From contig CAWUHX010000358.1 in the NCBI GenBank assembly GCA_963922205.1, positions 186,001 to 250,000 of the forward strand: a stretch of 64,000 bases of DNA, read 5' to 3'. Below the pieces are notes generated by a model. It worked only from the letters and a program-made list of their open reading frames with translations, made no database searches and was not told where the DNA came from. Shown here one piece after another: positions 12,501 to 24,700 of the stretch. Numbering within the stretch: position 1 is the first letter of the stretch; each line of letters begins with the position of its first letter. The position numbers were made by a program, and so were the translations under genes. This stretch comes from Romanomermis culicivorax (lineage: Eukaryota > Nematoda > Enoplea > Mermithida > Mermithidae).

Positions 12501-12763
12501 CCAATGAAGAACATTCTGCTAATTAAAGAATTCTTACGTTTTCTAATTAAAAACCCCATTCTACATCTTGTGTGCGTGCTGAGAGGTTGCTTTTTAGCTG
12601 AAAACAATGATTCTTTTTTTGTTTGCCCACAGTGTGGTACGGCCAGGATTACGGCGAATGTTTGAAAATCCCGGGTGTCGAACATTCGTTGGCCAAAAAA
12701 GCGCCGTGGAGGTTACCTCCTAAACACAAAAAAAGGAATTATGGTTGCGATAAATTATTGTAG
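9558..12763 (+). CDS. PRDM-family SET-domain protein (7 exons, 3' end complete)
   Basis: Exons, all phase-compatible: 9558-9623, 9682-9752, 9807-9947, 11041-11091, 11144-11231, 11294-11386, 12633-12763 (TAG stop). The second exon encodes CGVCNRWVYGLCFKHP, resembling the cysteine-rich knuckle before the SET domain in PRDM9-type proteins. The following exons give the PR/SET core in order: ESRIRNAGYGIFSK, GLAFGPYS, MTGYSWW, YSNWMRYVNCAR, EHEQNMIGLPYNQGLYYCTY, and finally ELLVWYGQDYGECL with the aromatic/cofactor motif. PR/SET proteins are nuclear transcription regulators, some of them histone H3 methyltransferases; activity here is inferred. The protein stops 43 codons into the last exon, in a basic tail (KKAPWRLPPKHKKR), with no C2H2 zinc fingers, unlike most PRDMs. 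The 5' start was not found. Intron 3 is filled by a pentanucleotide repeat. Confidence 0.85.
9968..10906. repeat. Perfect (TTTTC)n pentanucleotide tract, about 187 copies
   Basis: An uninterrupted run of TTTTC (AAAAG on the minus strand) of about 940 bp, beginning some 20 bases after the exon 3 donor of the PRDM gene. No variant unit is visible in the whole tract. It creates two long false ORFs (LFFSF repeats on +, KKRKE repeats on -). Such polypurine-polypyrimidine DNA can form triplex structures and usually varies in length between individuals. Confidence 0.97.
11547..12341. repeat. Foldback-type element, copy 3 (in an intron of the PRDM gene)
   Basis: The left end starts GGGTGTATCCCCATTCCCCG and repeats CCGAANGTCCC-type motifs to about 11720. 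The right end (about 12190-12341) has the inverse motif and finishes GGGGAATAAGGACACAATCC. Both ends match copies 1 and 2 near the window start. The middle contains no transposase. It sits in the last intron of the PRDM gene. Confidence 0.65.
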
Positions 12764-14571
12764 AATTTTTTCGCTGCGGAGGACACATTTTCTTCAATAA
12801 CAGTTTACTGCAGCAACGTCCTTTCCTTGCCCTGGCGTATATACTAATTTTCGGTTTTTCATCGTCCGAATGAACCGCCGCTCCGTTTGTTATTTTCGTA
12901 AAATTTTCTAATTTCTGTTGCTGATTGTTAAGGAGGACAATGCATAGTGTATAACTGATAAAGTCGTAATTGAAGAAAATTCTTACATTCTTATTTTTGG
13001 GCTAATCAAGTACCAATGCTGAGCTTGAAGGTGCAGATTCAATGAAAATTTGAAGATTTCCGGTGGAGTTACAAGACTTTAACCAATATGTGAGAAAATT
13101 CGTAGCACATATAACATAGACCATTGTGCCCTATAAGGCGTATACATACCGAGATTTGTATACCAATAATAATTAGTTCTGCTTCACCGGATGTCGACAT
13201 TCGATATGAAAAAGCGCATAAGATGCAGGGTTTTTTGTACATACCGGACGGATTTTTTTCGGCTGGCACGGTACGTCCGGTTTCGGTCGGTACGGATTTT
13301 TTGATGCAGAGTGCAAACTAAAGCCTGGCGACCCTTTTGATTAAGTTTTATTATTTCCTGCCCTAAAATTCATTTTTATGCCCTTTAAATCGTAAAATAC
13401 TGAAAATTTTCGCGCTTCGCGCCGGATGTTAAACGATTTGTGATTCTGCATGTTATTTCTAGGTCACGGTTGAAAAATGTCGTCCTATCTTCTGGTTATA
13501 TCTTTTAAACATCAACACATCATGGATGAATGTTCGATCTTGTATTGTTTCTTGACAATTGAAAAAATCAAGATTTTTCCCAATCATTTTCTGAAAACTT
13601 TTTGCAGTGTTGGAATATTTTAGTGTTTTGTGCACATAAACTTCCCATTTGGAATATGATTCAAACATGATCAGTACAGAAAAACGACAGGTGTTCTTTC
13701 TGCTTGAGGAATCCAAACTATCGGGTGCGTGCCTGATTTTTGTATTAAATGAATGTGTTGAAAGAAGATTCCTTTTCCTGCATTTTAGAATGTTAATATT
13801 TTAAAAATTTTCCGGCGCTGCGCGTCGGGCATTAACGTTCTTCGGCTAAAAGATTTTTTTTGCAACCTTCCTTTCGTGGTTTCTGAATTTTTTGCAACCT
13901 TCCTTCTCGTGGTTTCATTCATCTGAAAATACTATTTTGATGCATGATTTTGATATGCTAAAAACTGATTACGATCGATAACCTACGATTGCAGAAGAAT
14001 AAGCTGAAAAATGCATTTCCGACATTTAAGAAGCCTTGAAATGAAAATTTACCGGTAGTCTTGTCAGACATTTCATAATTTTCCTCCAAAACTCATGAAA
14101 TCTAGTTGCAAAAGTTTAGAACTGAAGCGATTTGAATGAAGTTCAAGAAAATTAGCGTTTAATCGTTTTTCTGATAAAAGTGAGTAATTTTATCAATTTG
14201 AGAATGAGCAACATATACGCCGTATACGTTGAACTAATGTTATAAATATAATCTACAGTGAAACAAGTAGAAAATAATTGTGTGGAAATGGGTGGGCAGG
14301 ATGGTGTGCGGTACGGTTCGACTGGTACGGAAAAAACCCTGATGAGATGCACTCTACTGTCATAACATTGTTCAAAATCACCAAGAGTGATTTCCAGTGA
14401 AAATTCCGAAAGACCTCGTTTTATAACACGTTCCATAGCTGAAAGTCGCCTGAGTTATGTTAAACTAGTCGTTAATCCCAGCGGCCTGATTTACACACAA
14501 ATTTGCATGAATGTACTTAATAAAAGCACGTCCGCCTGCAGCTGATATCAGCGTCCAAAGAAGGGTAAAAC
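12764..14571. other. Intergenic, no gene recognised; dispersed GC-rich motifs
   Basis: AT-rich spacer. It holds GC-rich islets such as TTTTCGCGCTTCGCGCCGGA (about 13407) and AATTTTCCGGCGCTGCGCG (about 13807), the same kind of islet as at about 8183. Two stretches are rich in GGTACGG (13255-13300, 14305-14335). They are probably ends of decayed short transposons. Confidence 0.45.
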
Positions 14572-15236
14572 GTGAAAATGCATTGCATTCAGCCGAAAAG
14601 TCTTTCTGAGAACTATAATATTGTTCATGCAGTCAGCTTTCCACCTGTGATATTCTCTGATGAGATACATGAGCCTGAACGAGTCTCTAAATGGTGCATA
14701 CATCCTTACACCAAAATTACCAGACATCATGTGATACTTATTTTCCTCCTCTCACTATTTACAGAAACTTCAAGAAAAACGGACTGAACTTGGCAGGAGA
14801 TGTCATTCGATCTTGCATTTGGTGAGAAAATCGTTAACTTTTAAAACAATGATATGATCGTTTGAACTATATTCTTGAATATTAGAGATGAGTTACATTA
14901 TCACTGAGGATTATTTATCTAATGTAGATTGAAACCCGTATATATACACCCGATCAAAATCAAACTTCTATCTCGAGTTATTATGTCTCTGTATGATTAG
15001 AATCGACGATAAAATGCACTATATCAAGTTGACCAGATTTAATTTTACACTTCATTTGTAGAAAACAATGTAACCTACGAGACCACCATACTTGTTCATA
15101 CTGGCTTTGGTGAGATTGGACCCCATGCAGAATGCTTATTGATCCCGTGCCGAATTCGGACTGGTCCCTAGCAGATTTGCACCCCCTCACACAATGTTCT
15201 CAAGTTTATCGGAACGTGGCAAGACTATTATTTTTT
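14572..15236 (+). other. Possible coding exons of an unrecognised gene
   Basis: Several short open segments have splice-like borders. Acceptor TTTACAG and donor GTGAGA enclose 14766-14816 (KLQEKRTELGRRCHSILHL). A segment from 15064 reads NNVTYETTILVHTGFGEIGP. Another begins at about 15132 with MLIDPVPNSDWSLADLHP. The segment at 14572 includes VIFSDEIHEPERVSKWC. The composition looks protein-coding but I recognise no family and cannot join the pieces reliably. The block ends exactly where the large palindrome begins (15237), so a gene may have been cut there. Confidence 0.25.
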
Positions 15237-16569
15237 ACTAATTTATTTGAAAATGCCCCGATGAGGCACAAAAAAGAAGAATATACTTGCTTGAATAGTT
15301 TCCAAGCTAGAAAAAGAAGTGGACTAGATTTTTGAGAACTTGGGTTAAAGTTGGAAAAATTCACTTTCGTTATATAGAATTTTCTATCTTTCTCATAAAA
15401 AATTTTCCAGGTCTGTGAAAAAGTATATTCTGCAGCATCATGCATTTTGTCCTTCCCCTGGCATCAGCTACAGTAACATTTTTCTATATGAAAATTATAT
15501 GCACGTGACTTCAAATGTAAAGAAATGGTGAAGCAGTAGCATTCCGACTCCCGACCGATTCAAAACATCTGCCTCTCACTCTAGCTAAAAAATGTTGAGG
15601 GAGACATATTATAGTCATTTTCAGAACTATAAAGAAATCTGAGATTGGTTGCAATAACTCAACATGGAGATAATCCCAACATCGGGACTAAATTGATGAT
15701 CCTGAGTTTGAGTTAATCGCAATTTCTTCCAGTGTAAAAACAATACTCACTCCAGGATTAAGTAATACTGAAGTTAAAGTTCGAGTTTGGGAATTGCAGA
15801 CATTTTTATATTTATTTGCTTTAGAGGTAAGAAAATTATGCGAAAAAATTAAATCCAAAAACTGTGAATGTTGTATTTTGTTGAATATTTAAATAGAGGA
15901 GAATAAATTTGTTAATAGCTTGTAATCAATAGAACTCACGGAGTGAATTCTATACGATATGTTATATAAAGTGAGTGAATTAAACATATGTTGCACAATC
16001 GATTTAGTTGTAAGAAGACTTTGTGCTGTAGCGTTTTCTAAAAAAACTGAATGGGATTTCACGTGTCACTTTCCCAGAGTTGATTCCTGTTTTATTGACA
16101 CTAAATATAGCAAAAAGTTCAACGCAGTTAGAAGCACACATGTGTGAGGGAGGACGTGGGAGATACAAACTATCCCAAGGATTTTGAAACTTGAAAATTT
16201 GTTGTGAAAAAAAGTTTTCGGTCAACTTTTTTGATTTTTTGTCTCAAAAAACGCCAAAAAACCAAAGTCCACCCCTGTATCCTCCTCAAAATTTCGGAGA
16301 TTCACATGTTTGGTTGTCACAGACATGGAAAATTGTGAGATAGTTTGTATCGCCCATCGGGGCATTTTCAGATAAACTAGTCCACCTCTTTTTAGTGGGC
16401 CTCTGCATGAAAACCTTCGTAGACGCACATTGAAGTTTTAAATTTTGTCATCTTCACGTCAAAGAAACAATAAATAATCTTAAAGCTACGAATTCTCACT
16501 TTCGGTAAAGTAAAAGATGTGTAACCTTCATAAAACTTCAAACAATTTGTAAACATAGTGTAAAGTGAG

Positions 16570-17480
16570 CATTTGCATTGAAATCCTCATGATCAAGAAC
16601 CTGTCAACCCATAAAAACCACAGCAATACCTCTGTTTATACACAGAGCAATTTTTTTGTGAAATGACTGTGTCCATTGAATTCCCCATGGTCAGAAACCT
16701 TTCCCCCCAAAAATCGCAGAAATACATTTTTATACACTCAATATAATTTTGTGTGTAAAGTTATCGCATTCAATATATTCCCCGTAGTCGAAAACCCCTT
16801 TCCACAAAAAGTCACGAAAATGCGCTTCTTTAAACCCGAGATTATTTTTTGTGTAAAATGACTGCATTCTTTGAATTCCCAGTGGTCCAAAACTCTTTGC
16901 CCTATATTATCACGAAAATATGCTTGTTCACACCCTAGATAATTTTTCGTGTAGAATGACCGCGTCCATGGAATTCCCAATGGTCAAAAACCCCTTCCAC
17001 AAAATTATCACGAGAATACGCTTGTTTACACCCCAGATAATTTTTTGTGTAAAGTGACCGCGTCCATAGAATTCCCAATGGTCAAATACCCTTTTCTCCA
17101 AAAAGTCATGGGAGTACATTCATTTACATTAATGATATTTTGTGTAAAGTGACCGCATCAATTGAATTCGCTTCGGTCGAAAGCCCCCTTCCACAAAAAA
17201 AATCACGAATATATACTTGCTTACGCCCAAGATAATTTTTTGTGTAATGTGACAATGAATTTCCCACAGTCGAAAGCCACTTCCACCAAAAATCACGAAA
17301 ATCGCGTGTTTACATCCGGAATAATTTTTCGTGTAAAGTGACTGCGTCCATCAAATTCCCAATGGTCGGAAAACCCATTCCTCCAAAAATTCATAGGAGT
17401 ACCCCTCATTTACATCAATGATGATTTTTTATGTGTAAAGTGATCGCGTCCATTGATTTCGCTTCGGTCGAAAACCCTTA
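16570..17480. repeat. Tandem array, unit about 97 bp, about 9 copies
   Basis: The landmark TGTAAAGTGACCGCGTCC recurs at about 16660, 16751, 16852, 16951, 17047, 17142, 17240, 17332 and 17434. Each unit also has a GAATTCCCAATGGTC block and AAAATCACGAAAATACGC. The units are diverged. This is the left-arm array of the palindrome. Confidence 0.8.
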
Positions 17481-18499
17481 AAACAAAAAAATCTTAATAA
17501 CGCTACTGGTTCAATTGAAACTGCAAAAAATTCGGCGTCCTAGTGCATAATGCTGCAAAAAATTATTTTTTTGAAGCCGAAACAAAATTGTCAAATTTTG
17601 CGTTTCTCGGGACTTTGGACAACCATACAATTGAATGGAGGCCATATTTTAAAAAAAATAAAAAATCGCATTTGAGATTGCACCCCAAGATGCTTAGGCC
17701 GAAGTATTGAGCTTGGAATCGCCACACTCATTGTGGGTTATGGTGGGACTGGGGACCCTTGAAAAGTGCGTTTTTTGCATGTTTTTGGGGCACCACCGAG
17801 CACCACTTGCAGATAGATGCGAAATGACAAAAGGCACCCCATAGTTTGCCCCTATGCCCGAAATTATGAAAAAACCCGAAGGTTCTAGCCCTTACCGTTT
17901 TGGCTCTAGAGGGAGGACATGAAATTTGAGGGCCAAGTATATTATAGGTTGGCGCTGTCTCGCCACCTATGATATGAAATGTAGAATATTCAATGTTGCT
18001 CAAATATCTAATTGACTATTACTTCATCATAGGTGGCGCGACAGCGTCAACCTATAATATACTTGTCCCCCAAACTTCATGCCCCCCCCCCTAGAGCCAA
18101 AACGGTGAGAGCTATAACCTTCGGTTTTTTGCATAATATCGGGCATAGGGGCAAACTATGGGGTGCCTTTTGTCATTTCGCCTCTATCTGCCAGTGGTGC
18201 TCGGTGGGGCCCCAAAAACAGGTAAAAAACGCACTGTTTTAGGCCCCCCCCCACTTCCACCATGCCCAGCAATCGGTGTGCCTCCATACTTCGGCCTAAG
18301 CATCTTGAGGGTGTAACCTCAAATGCGAATTTTTTTTTGAAATATGGCCTCAATTCAATTATATGGTTGTCCAAAGTCCCGGAAAACGCCAAATTCCCCA
18401 ACTTTGTTATATAATACTTATGGCTTCAAAAGAATAATTTTTTGCAGCATAATGCACTACTAATTTTTTAGCCGTTTCAAATAAACCTGTAGCCTTATT

Positions 18500-19060
18500 G
18501 GGATTTTTGGGCTGCAAGGGTTTTCGACCATTGGGAATTTGATGGACGCGGTCACTTTACACGAAAAATTATCCCGGTTGTAAACAAACGTATTTCCGTG
18601 ATTTCCCGGTGGGCGTGGTTTTCGATCACGGAGAATTTGATGAATGCAATCATCTTACAAAAAAAACTATTGCGGGTGTAAACAAGCGTATTTTCCTCAT
18701 TTTTATGGAAGGGGTTTTCGACTGCGGGGAATTCAATGGATGTGTCACTTTACACAAAAAAATTATTCCGGATTCAACCAAGCCTCTTTTCGTGAGTTTT
18801 ATGTGGGAGGGGTTTTCGACCACTGGGAATTTAATGAAAGTGATCACTTTACACACTAATTCATATTGAGTGTAAACAAACGTATTTCTGCGATTTTTGA
18901 GGGAAGATGTTTCTGACCATGGGAAATTCAATGGACGGAGTCAGTTTACACGAAAAGAGTCATTTGTGTAAACAAAGGTATTTCTGCGATTTTTTGGGTT
19001 GAAGGATTCTAAACCATGAGGAATTCAATAGATATGGTCACCTTTCAGTATCTTTACAAC
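18500..19060. repeat. Inverted counterpart of the 97-bp array, about 6 copies
   Basis: The reverse complement of the array at 16570-17480, with repeated GACCATTGGGAATTTGATGG-like and GTCACTTTACAC blocks. It has fewer copies than the left arm, so the two arrays changed copy number independently after the palindrome formed. Confidence 0.8.
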
Positions 19061-19921
19061 GTTTTTTAAGTAATATGCGGTTTACACATCCTTTACTTTT
19101 GCCGGAGGTGAGAATTCGTTGCTTGAAGTTTTTTTATTGTTTTTTTGAAGCGCGATGACCAAATTTAAAACTTCAATGTGCTTCTATGAAAGTTTTCGTG
19201 CATGGTTGAGGCCCACTAAAAAGAGGTGAACTAGTTTATTAGAAAATGCCCCGATGGGGCAGAAAAAAGGAGAACATACTTGCTTCGACAGTTGCCATGG
19301 TAGAAAAAGAAGTGGACTAGATTTTTGAGAACTTGGGTCAAAGTTGGAAAAAATTCACTTCCTTTATATTGGATTTTCATTCTTTCTCAAAAAAATTGTC
19401 TATGTCTGTGAAAAAGTATATTCTGCAGCTGAGTGCATCAACACACTTTCCAATCAAGCATGTGCATCTCTGAAATTTTTAGGAGGGTACAGGCGTGGAC
19501 CTTGATGTTTTAGCATTTTGCGAGACAAAAAATTCAAAAAAAGTTGACCAAAAATTTTTTGCATAACAAATTTTCCAGTTTCAAAACCCTTGTGGAAGTT
19601 TATATTCCCATGTCCCCTCTCACACATGTTTGCTTCCAACTGTGTTAAACGTTTTTACTGAATTGGGTGTCAACAAAAGGAATCAACTGAGGGAAAGTGG
19701 CACATAAAATCCCATTCAGCTTTTTTAGAAAAAAGAGCTACAGCACAAAGTTTTCTAAGGACTAAATTGATTGTGAAAGATACGTTTCATTCACTCATTT
19801 TATATAGCATATCGTATAGAGTTCACTCCGTAAGTTCTACTGATTGCAGGCTACAAACAAATTTATTCTCTTCTATTGGACTATTGAACAAAATAGCATC
19901 ATCCACAGTTTTTGGATTTAA

Positions 19922-20327
19922 ACTGAAATTTGCAGAAAGAGCGCTTTTTGCGGGATTGCAAATGGGAAGCAATTTCACCCATCTTTGTCGCTATGATCTT
20001 GCTTTCAAAAAAGTCGTACTGTTGCCGTGGGAGTGCGAGTAGAGTTGAGAAGAACCGGGTACGGGATTTCGCGCACACTCCTAATATAGGCAGGCCTAAA
20101 TTAGGTGCATTTTTGTATGCTTTACTCTGTTCTCCCATTTGCAGATCGGTGCCCAATCACTGTAACCAAATTCCAGTTGCACTAAAGGGGTCTGAGCTCA
20201 AGCTCATGGTAATCTCGAACAAAAAGGCCACTCGGTTTGATCTCAAGTTCGGTATAATTTGAACGTCATCCGGATCATAACGAGCTCAATGTCGAGATTA
20301 TGCCCAGCTCGAGCTGTTGGGTTGCAC
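19922..20327. other. About 400-bp insertion specific to the right palindrome arm
   Basis: The left arm runs directly from the block at 15850 to that at 15860, while the right arm is interrupted here between GGATTTA and AATTTTCG. The insert contains an internal inverted pair TGCAAATGGGA / TCCCATTTGCA (about 19958 and 20129) and two copies of TTGCACTAA (20173, 20322). It is probably a younger small transposon; the class is unknown. Confidence 0.45.
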
Positions 20328-20955
20328 TAAAATTTTCGCATAATTTTCTTATCTCTAAAGCAAATAAATATAAAAATTTCTGCAATTCCCAAACCCGAAC
20401 TTAAACCTCAGTTTTAGTTAATCCTGAAGTGAGTATGATTTGTGCATTGGAAGAAAATAATTTGGACATTGTGAATAGCTTAAACTCAGGATCATCAATT
20501 TAATCCCGATGTTGAAATTATCTTCATGTTGGGTTAGTGCAACGAACCTCAGGTTCCTTTATAGTTCTAAAAATGACTATAATATGCCTCCCTCACTATT
20601 TTTCAGCTAGTGTGAAAGGCAGGAGTTTTGAATTGGTCGGGAGTTAGAATGCTAATGGTTTACCATTTCTTTACACTTGAAGTCAGGTGCATATAATTTT
20701 CATATAGAAAAAGTTTACTGTAGTTGATGCCAGTTGAAGGACAAAATGCACGATGCTGCAGAATATACTTTTTCACAGACATAGACAATTTTTTTGAGAA
20801 AGAATGAAAATCCAATATAAAGGAAGTGAATTTTTTCCAACTGTGACCCAAGTTCTCAAAAATCTAGTCCGCTTCTTTTTCTACCATGGCAACTGTCGAA
20901 GCAAGTATATTCTCCTTTTTTTCTGCCCCATAGGAGCATTTTCTAATGAACTAGT

Positions 20956-21723
20956 ATCACATGTGAATGACTTGCTTCCTATCCCGAGAATTTAAATGAC
21001 CTTTTTTACTGCTCAAATTTTTTTAAAAAATATTTAATAAATGATACAGTAGCAAAGTCAACCTCAATGGACCCTGGCAGCCGTTCATGTATTGGCCATC
21101 ATCAAAAATTGGTTGGCTATATCATTCTAATGGATACAGGGGCCAACTATAAAGTCCGTCGATACAAGGTTTTCATATTTCTACACAAAATGCCGTTTTC
21201 CATTTAAATTCAAAATTATGACGAAGGACAAAATGCACGATGGTGCAGAATATACTTTTCCACAGACACGGAAAATTTTTTAACGGGAAAGAATGAAAAT
21301 TCAATATTACAAAAGTGAATTTTTTCCAATCTTAATCCACGTTCTCCAAAATCTAGTCCACTCCTTTTTCTAGCTATTCCAAGCAAGTAACTGTATTCTC
21401 CTTTTTTCTGCCCATTCGGAGAATTTTCTTATAAACTAGTAGCTGATGTCAGAAGCTTTCCTTAGTTTCGGCGATCTATCATTTTTTTATAGAAATAAAA
21501 ACTATGAAATGAAATGAACTATGAAATGACGCTGTTTTATGACATCTTTGACAACAACCTTCTCTAGCCGCACAGAATCGGCTTAATTAATTGTACCACC
21601 ATTGAATTGATTCTAAATTGTTTTGAGGTCGAAATCTTGATCAATAAGATCACTTCGAGTCCGTTATGTATTTTTGATCCTCGTCATACTTCGATCGATT
21701 GTCGTCATGTTTACCTGTACAAG
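20956..21723. repeat. Spacer with an extra copy of the palindrome end
   Basis: Bases 21225-21445 repeat the terminal unit seen at 20740-20955 in the same orientation (GGACAAAATGCACGATG, GTGCAGAATATACTT, AAACTAGT), so part of the element family is present a fifth time. The rest, up to the first readable exon of globin B, shows no gene. Confidence 0.6.
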
Positions 21724-24700
21724 TTTTGAACGAAGTAGCGACGGCAATTTAAGCGGTTTCGATTTTTTGACGCCTTGTCATAGGAAACAGATTGTAAAAT
21801 CGTGGAGTGCCGTTTCCAATCGGATCGCTTTAGGACAAATTATTTATTTGCAAATTTTCATGCACAAGCCTTCCTTGAAAGTGAGTGAATCTGATTTGAT
21901 CGTGAGTAAGTATTATGTATGATGAGAGATTACAGTTGCCTGGGGGTTGCGAAAATGTTCTAAATTTTTTCACCAAAGAATAAATTCTGCTAAACTGTAT
22001 GAGAGATTCTGTATTAGCCCGATTCGAGGAGTAAGATTTTTTCATCGACAGCCAGCAAAATCTTGTGGAAGGTCATTCTTCTCATAAGTCTACTGTAGCG
22101 TTTGGGAATAACAAAATTTATGCTCGCTATTCAATAAATTTATTTATGGGTGACATAAAAAACCTTTCTGTATGAGGTCAACTTTGGATGATATCTAAAT
22201 ATACATTTACGTAGAAATACTGCTGGCGCTAGTCAGCGGAGGGGATGGGTTCGATTTCTTTTCCTTTTTGATGATGAAAAAAAGTTATGTCATCCTACCA
22301 AAATATTCTTCAATCTAGAGTAGTGAAATGTGTATGCTAGATCAGCACTTCTTTAAGCTCTAATGATACTTCTCTGGAATCAACCATGCATTGTTTCGGA
22401 AAATGTTTGACCATTTGTATGACGATTTCTTCTTTTTATCTCAATTATTTTCTTTCATCATCTTCTGAAACTCAGCAAAAATCTCCTGGGAGTCATTCAA
22501 GATCCACACGTGAATACATGTGTTTAACTCTTTCCAAACATCACCCACCAATGTATTGGGTTTCTCCTTTTTTGAAATGTATCCCTGTAATGTTAGTTAC
22601 CTTTTAAACCAAGATTAAACAAGTGGAAAGCAGTGGTTGGATATCACTATTTGTCTACCATGTAGTTTTTCTGGTTGGAAAGTGACAAAAAATAAGTACC
22701 GCCCTCAAAGTTGTTTACATAACGCTTTCAATGTAGAATTTTTTAATCAAAAAATAGTAAGGGTTAGTTGAGCAAGTTCCAGTTCTATGCGGCATATGGT
22801 TTAGCAAGAAATGGAAACAGTATGGAATAGTATAGTAGTATTCACAAGCATTTCAAGGAAAACAGACGATATAAACGATGTACTGCCGAACTGGAACCAA
22901 CCGAATCCATTTCCAGGCTCACATCTTGCCATATCCAGAAGGTCAAGCCGAAGCCGGAAACCTACCAGAGCATTTTTCAGTAAAATGTGGCTAGTCCTTT
23001 TCTTTGTAACGACTTTCTGATCCGGGTTCAAATGTACTCATACTTAATTTAATACTTATCACTAAGGTCACTTATATGACTTCTGATAATTTCGACAACA
23101 ATATTATGTTCTTTTAAAAACAAAGTCTCATTCGGAAGGCCAATAGTCAATCGGATCACTCAGATGCCCAACCTTTATCGTGAAAATGTTTCTCCATAGT
23201 CATTCTAACCACTTCACAAAGAATCATCTTTTGATGATCCCTGTGCTAATGGTTCCAGTTTGTTTCCGGTTGTCAGATCCGATATTAATGCGGAATCAAA
23301 ATTTACCATTAACTGACACGAATACAAACTGGGAAAGCCCAGGATTCATTTGTATTTCCTATAAAGTTTCTAGATTCGGTAGCATTCTGCTTCAAGTTGA
23401 ACACGAATTCTCAAATATTTCTTTGTTATGACTCATGTTTAAAATATGAGTAGTTCTTTATCGGTCAATACATATAATCGTTAGGAATAAAGTTCTACAC
23501 TAATTGACACAGATCAGCGCTTTTCGGCTTTCTGGTGTGAGGTTTACCTTTCATCTACCAGTTTTTCATTCAAGAGTCTGTTCCAATTTCGCGAAGTGCC
23601 CGTCGACCAATTGAAAGACGACCCTTACTTCGAGCGTCAATGCGCCCTGTTGACAGGGTTTCTAAATTCGGTGGTCGGTTTTATACGCACAAACGACTAC
23701 GCTCGTATGAGCGAACTGTGTCACCGCATCGGACGCCGGCACGCTTTCATAAGTTCGGTTAATTTTGAACCGGACTGGTGGCGTTTGTTCGCCAGTTCGA
23801 CCATCGATAGCATGATGCCCTTTTTAGATCAACATTGTTGTTCGGCGTCTAACAACAACAACGGGCACGACGTAAACAACAATGGGTGTAACAAAGACTC
23901 ACCGTCGCGGGCGCCCCTTACAACGGGCAAAGTGGTGCATCATAGCCCAGGCAGATCAATCTCATGTAAGGACATTGACATGAGAGTGGAGAATCAGAGA
24001 CTCTATTGAATGCACATAATCTGCCGTGTCTCCAATCACCAATTTGTTGTTGTCTTCAATTGACTGTAAAACATGAAGGATAAGTGGCGGAATATCAGTG
24101 GATTTTTGCACGTACAATAACATGCCCCGACTGCTTTTCTTTCATTGCTGCACCTCAATTATTATTTCCTCCTAATTAAATTCCAATAAAAACATGCATA
24201 TTCCGATGTCATTGGTCGTACTTCAAATATTCTTCTGCTGCTGACTTGAATTTGAACTTATATAAGCAATTTTGATGATTTTTGTGTCACTCTATGAGTT
24301 GTAGCAGTGGAAAATTGTATAACGATACAAAAACAATGCTTCTAAACATGAATCAGGCAAGTTTCTCGGCAGAATACTGACTGACGGAAGCGTGCGAGAA
24401 TCTGAATGCTCATTTAACTTATAAAGGACAAGCTAGCTTTCAGAAAAAATAATTAATTTTGATAGGGTTCGATACGAATGGGCACTATAAATACCTTTGT
24501 ACAAAATTATTGTAAATGAAATAAAAATCTTTTTTGCATAGCATAGAATTTGTGATACGAAAACTGTGATAATTGGGTGAACTCTCAAATTTCCATATAG
24601 AACAGCAGAAAGTAGCAAGAAATATGAAATCTTGTTTGCTTTATGCTTTCGTTATTTACAAAGAATTCCAAGAAAAACAAAATTCTACTCTATGTATAGG

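Larger units (their letters stand above)
15237..20955. repeat. 5.7-kb composite palindrome (inverted repeat)
   Basis: The left arm 15237-17973 and right arm 18026-20955 are diverged inverted copies separated by a spacer of about 52 bp. Landmarks pair across the centre: ATAGGTTGGCGCTGTC / GACAGCGTCAACCTAT near the middle, the 97-bp arrays, GTGGGCC / GGCCCAC (about 16396 and 19210), and GGATCATCAATTTA-type blocks at about 15696 and 20490. Each arm is an outer unit (15237-16380; 19234-20955) with its own terminal inverted repeat (ACTAGTTTATTAGAAAATGC...) plus an inner half. The right arm carries about 200 bp (19246-19440) and about 400 bp (19922-20327) absent or truncated on the left. No transposase ORF is visible. 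Confidence 0.8.

Noticed and set aside
12194-12685. 163-codon minus-strand ORF
   Set aside because: It runs over a foldback-element end and antisense to the last PRDM exon; no protein features.
16570-17480. Regularly spaced repeats resembling a CRISPR array
   Set aside because: The units are about 97 bp, diverged along their whole length, without unique spacers, and mirrored in the palindrome's other arm; the surrounding genes are animal.
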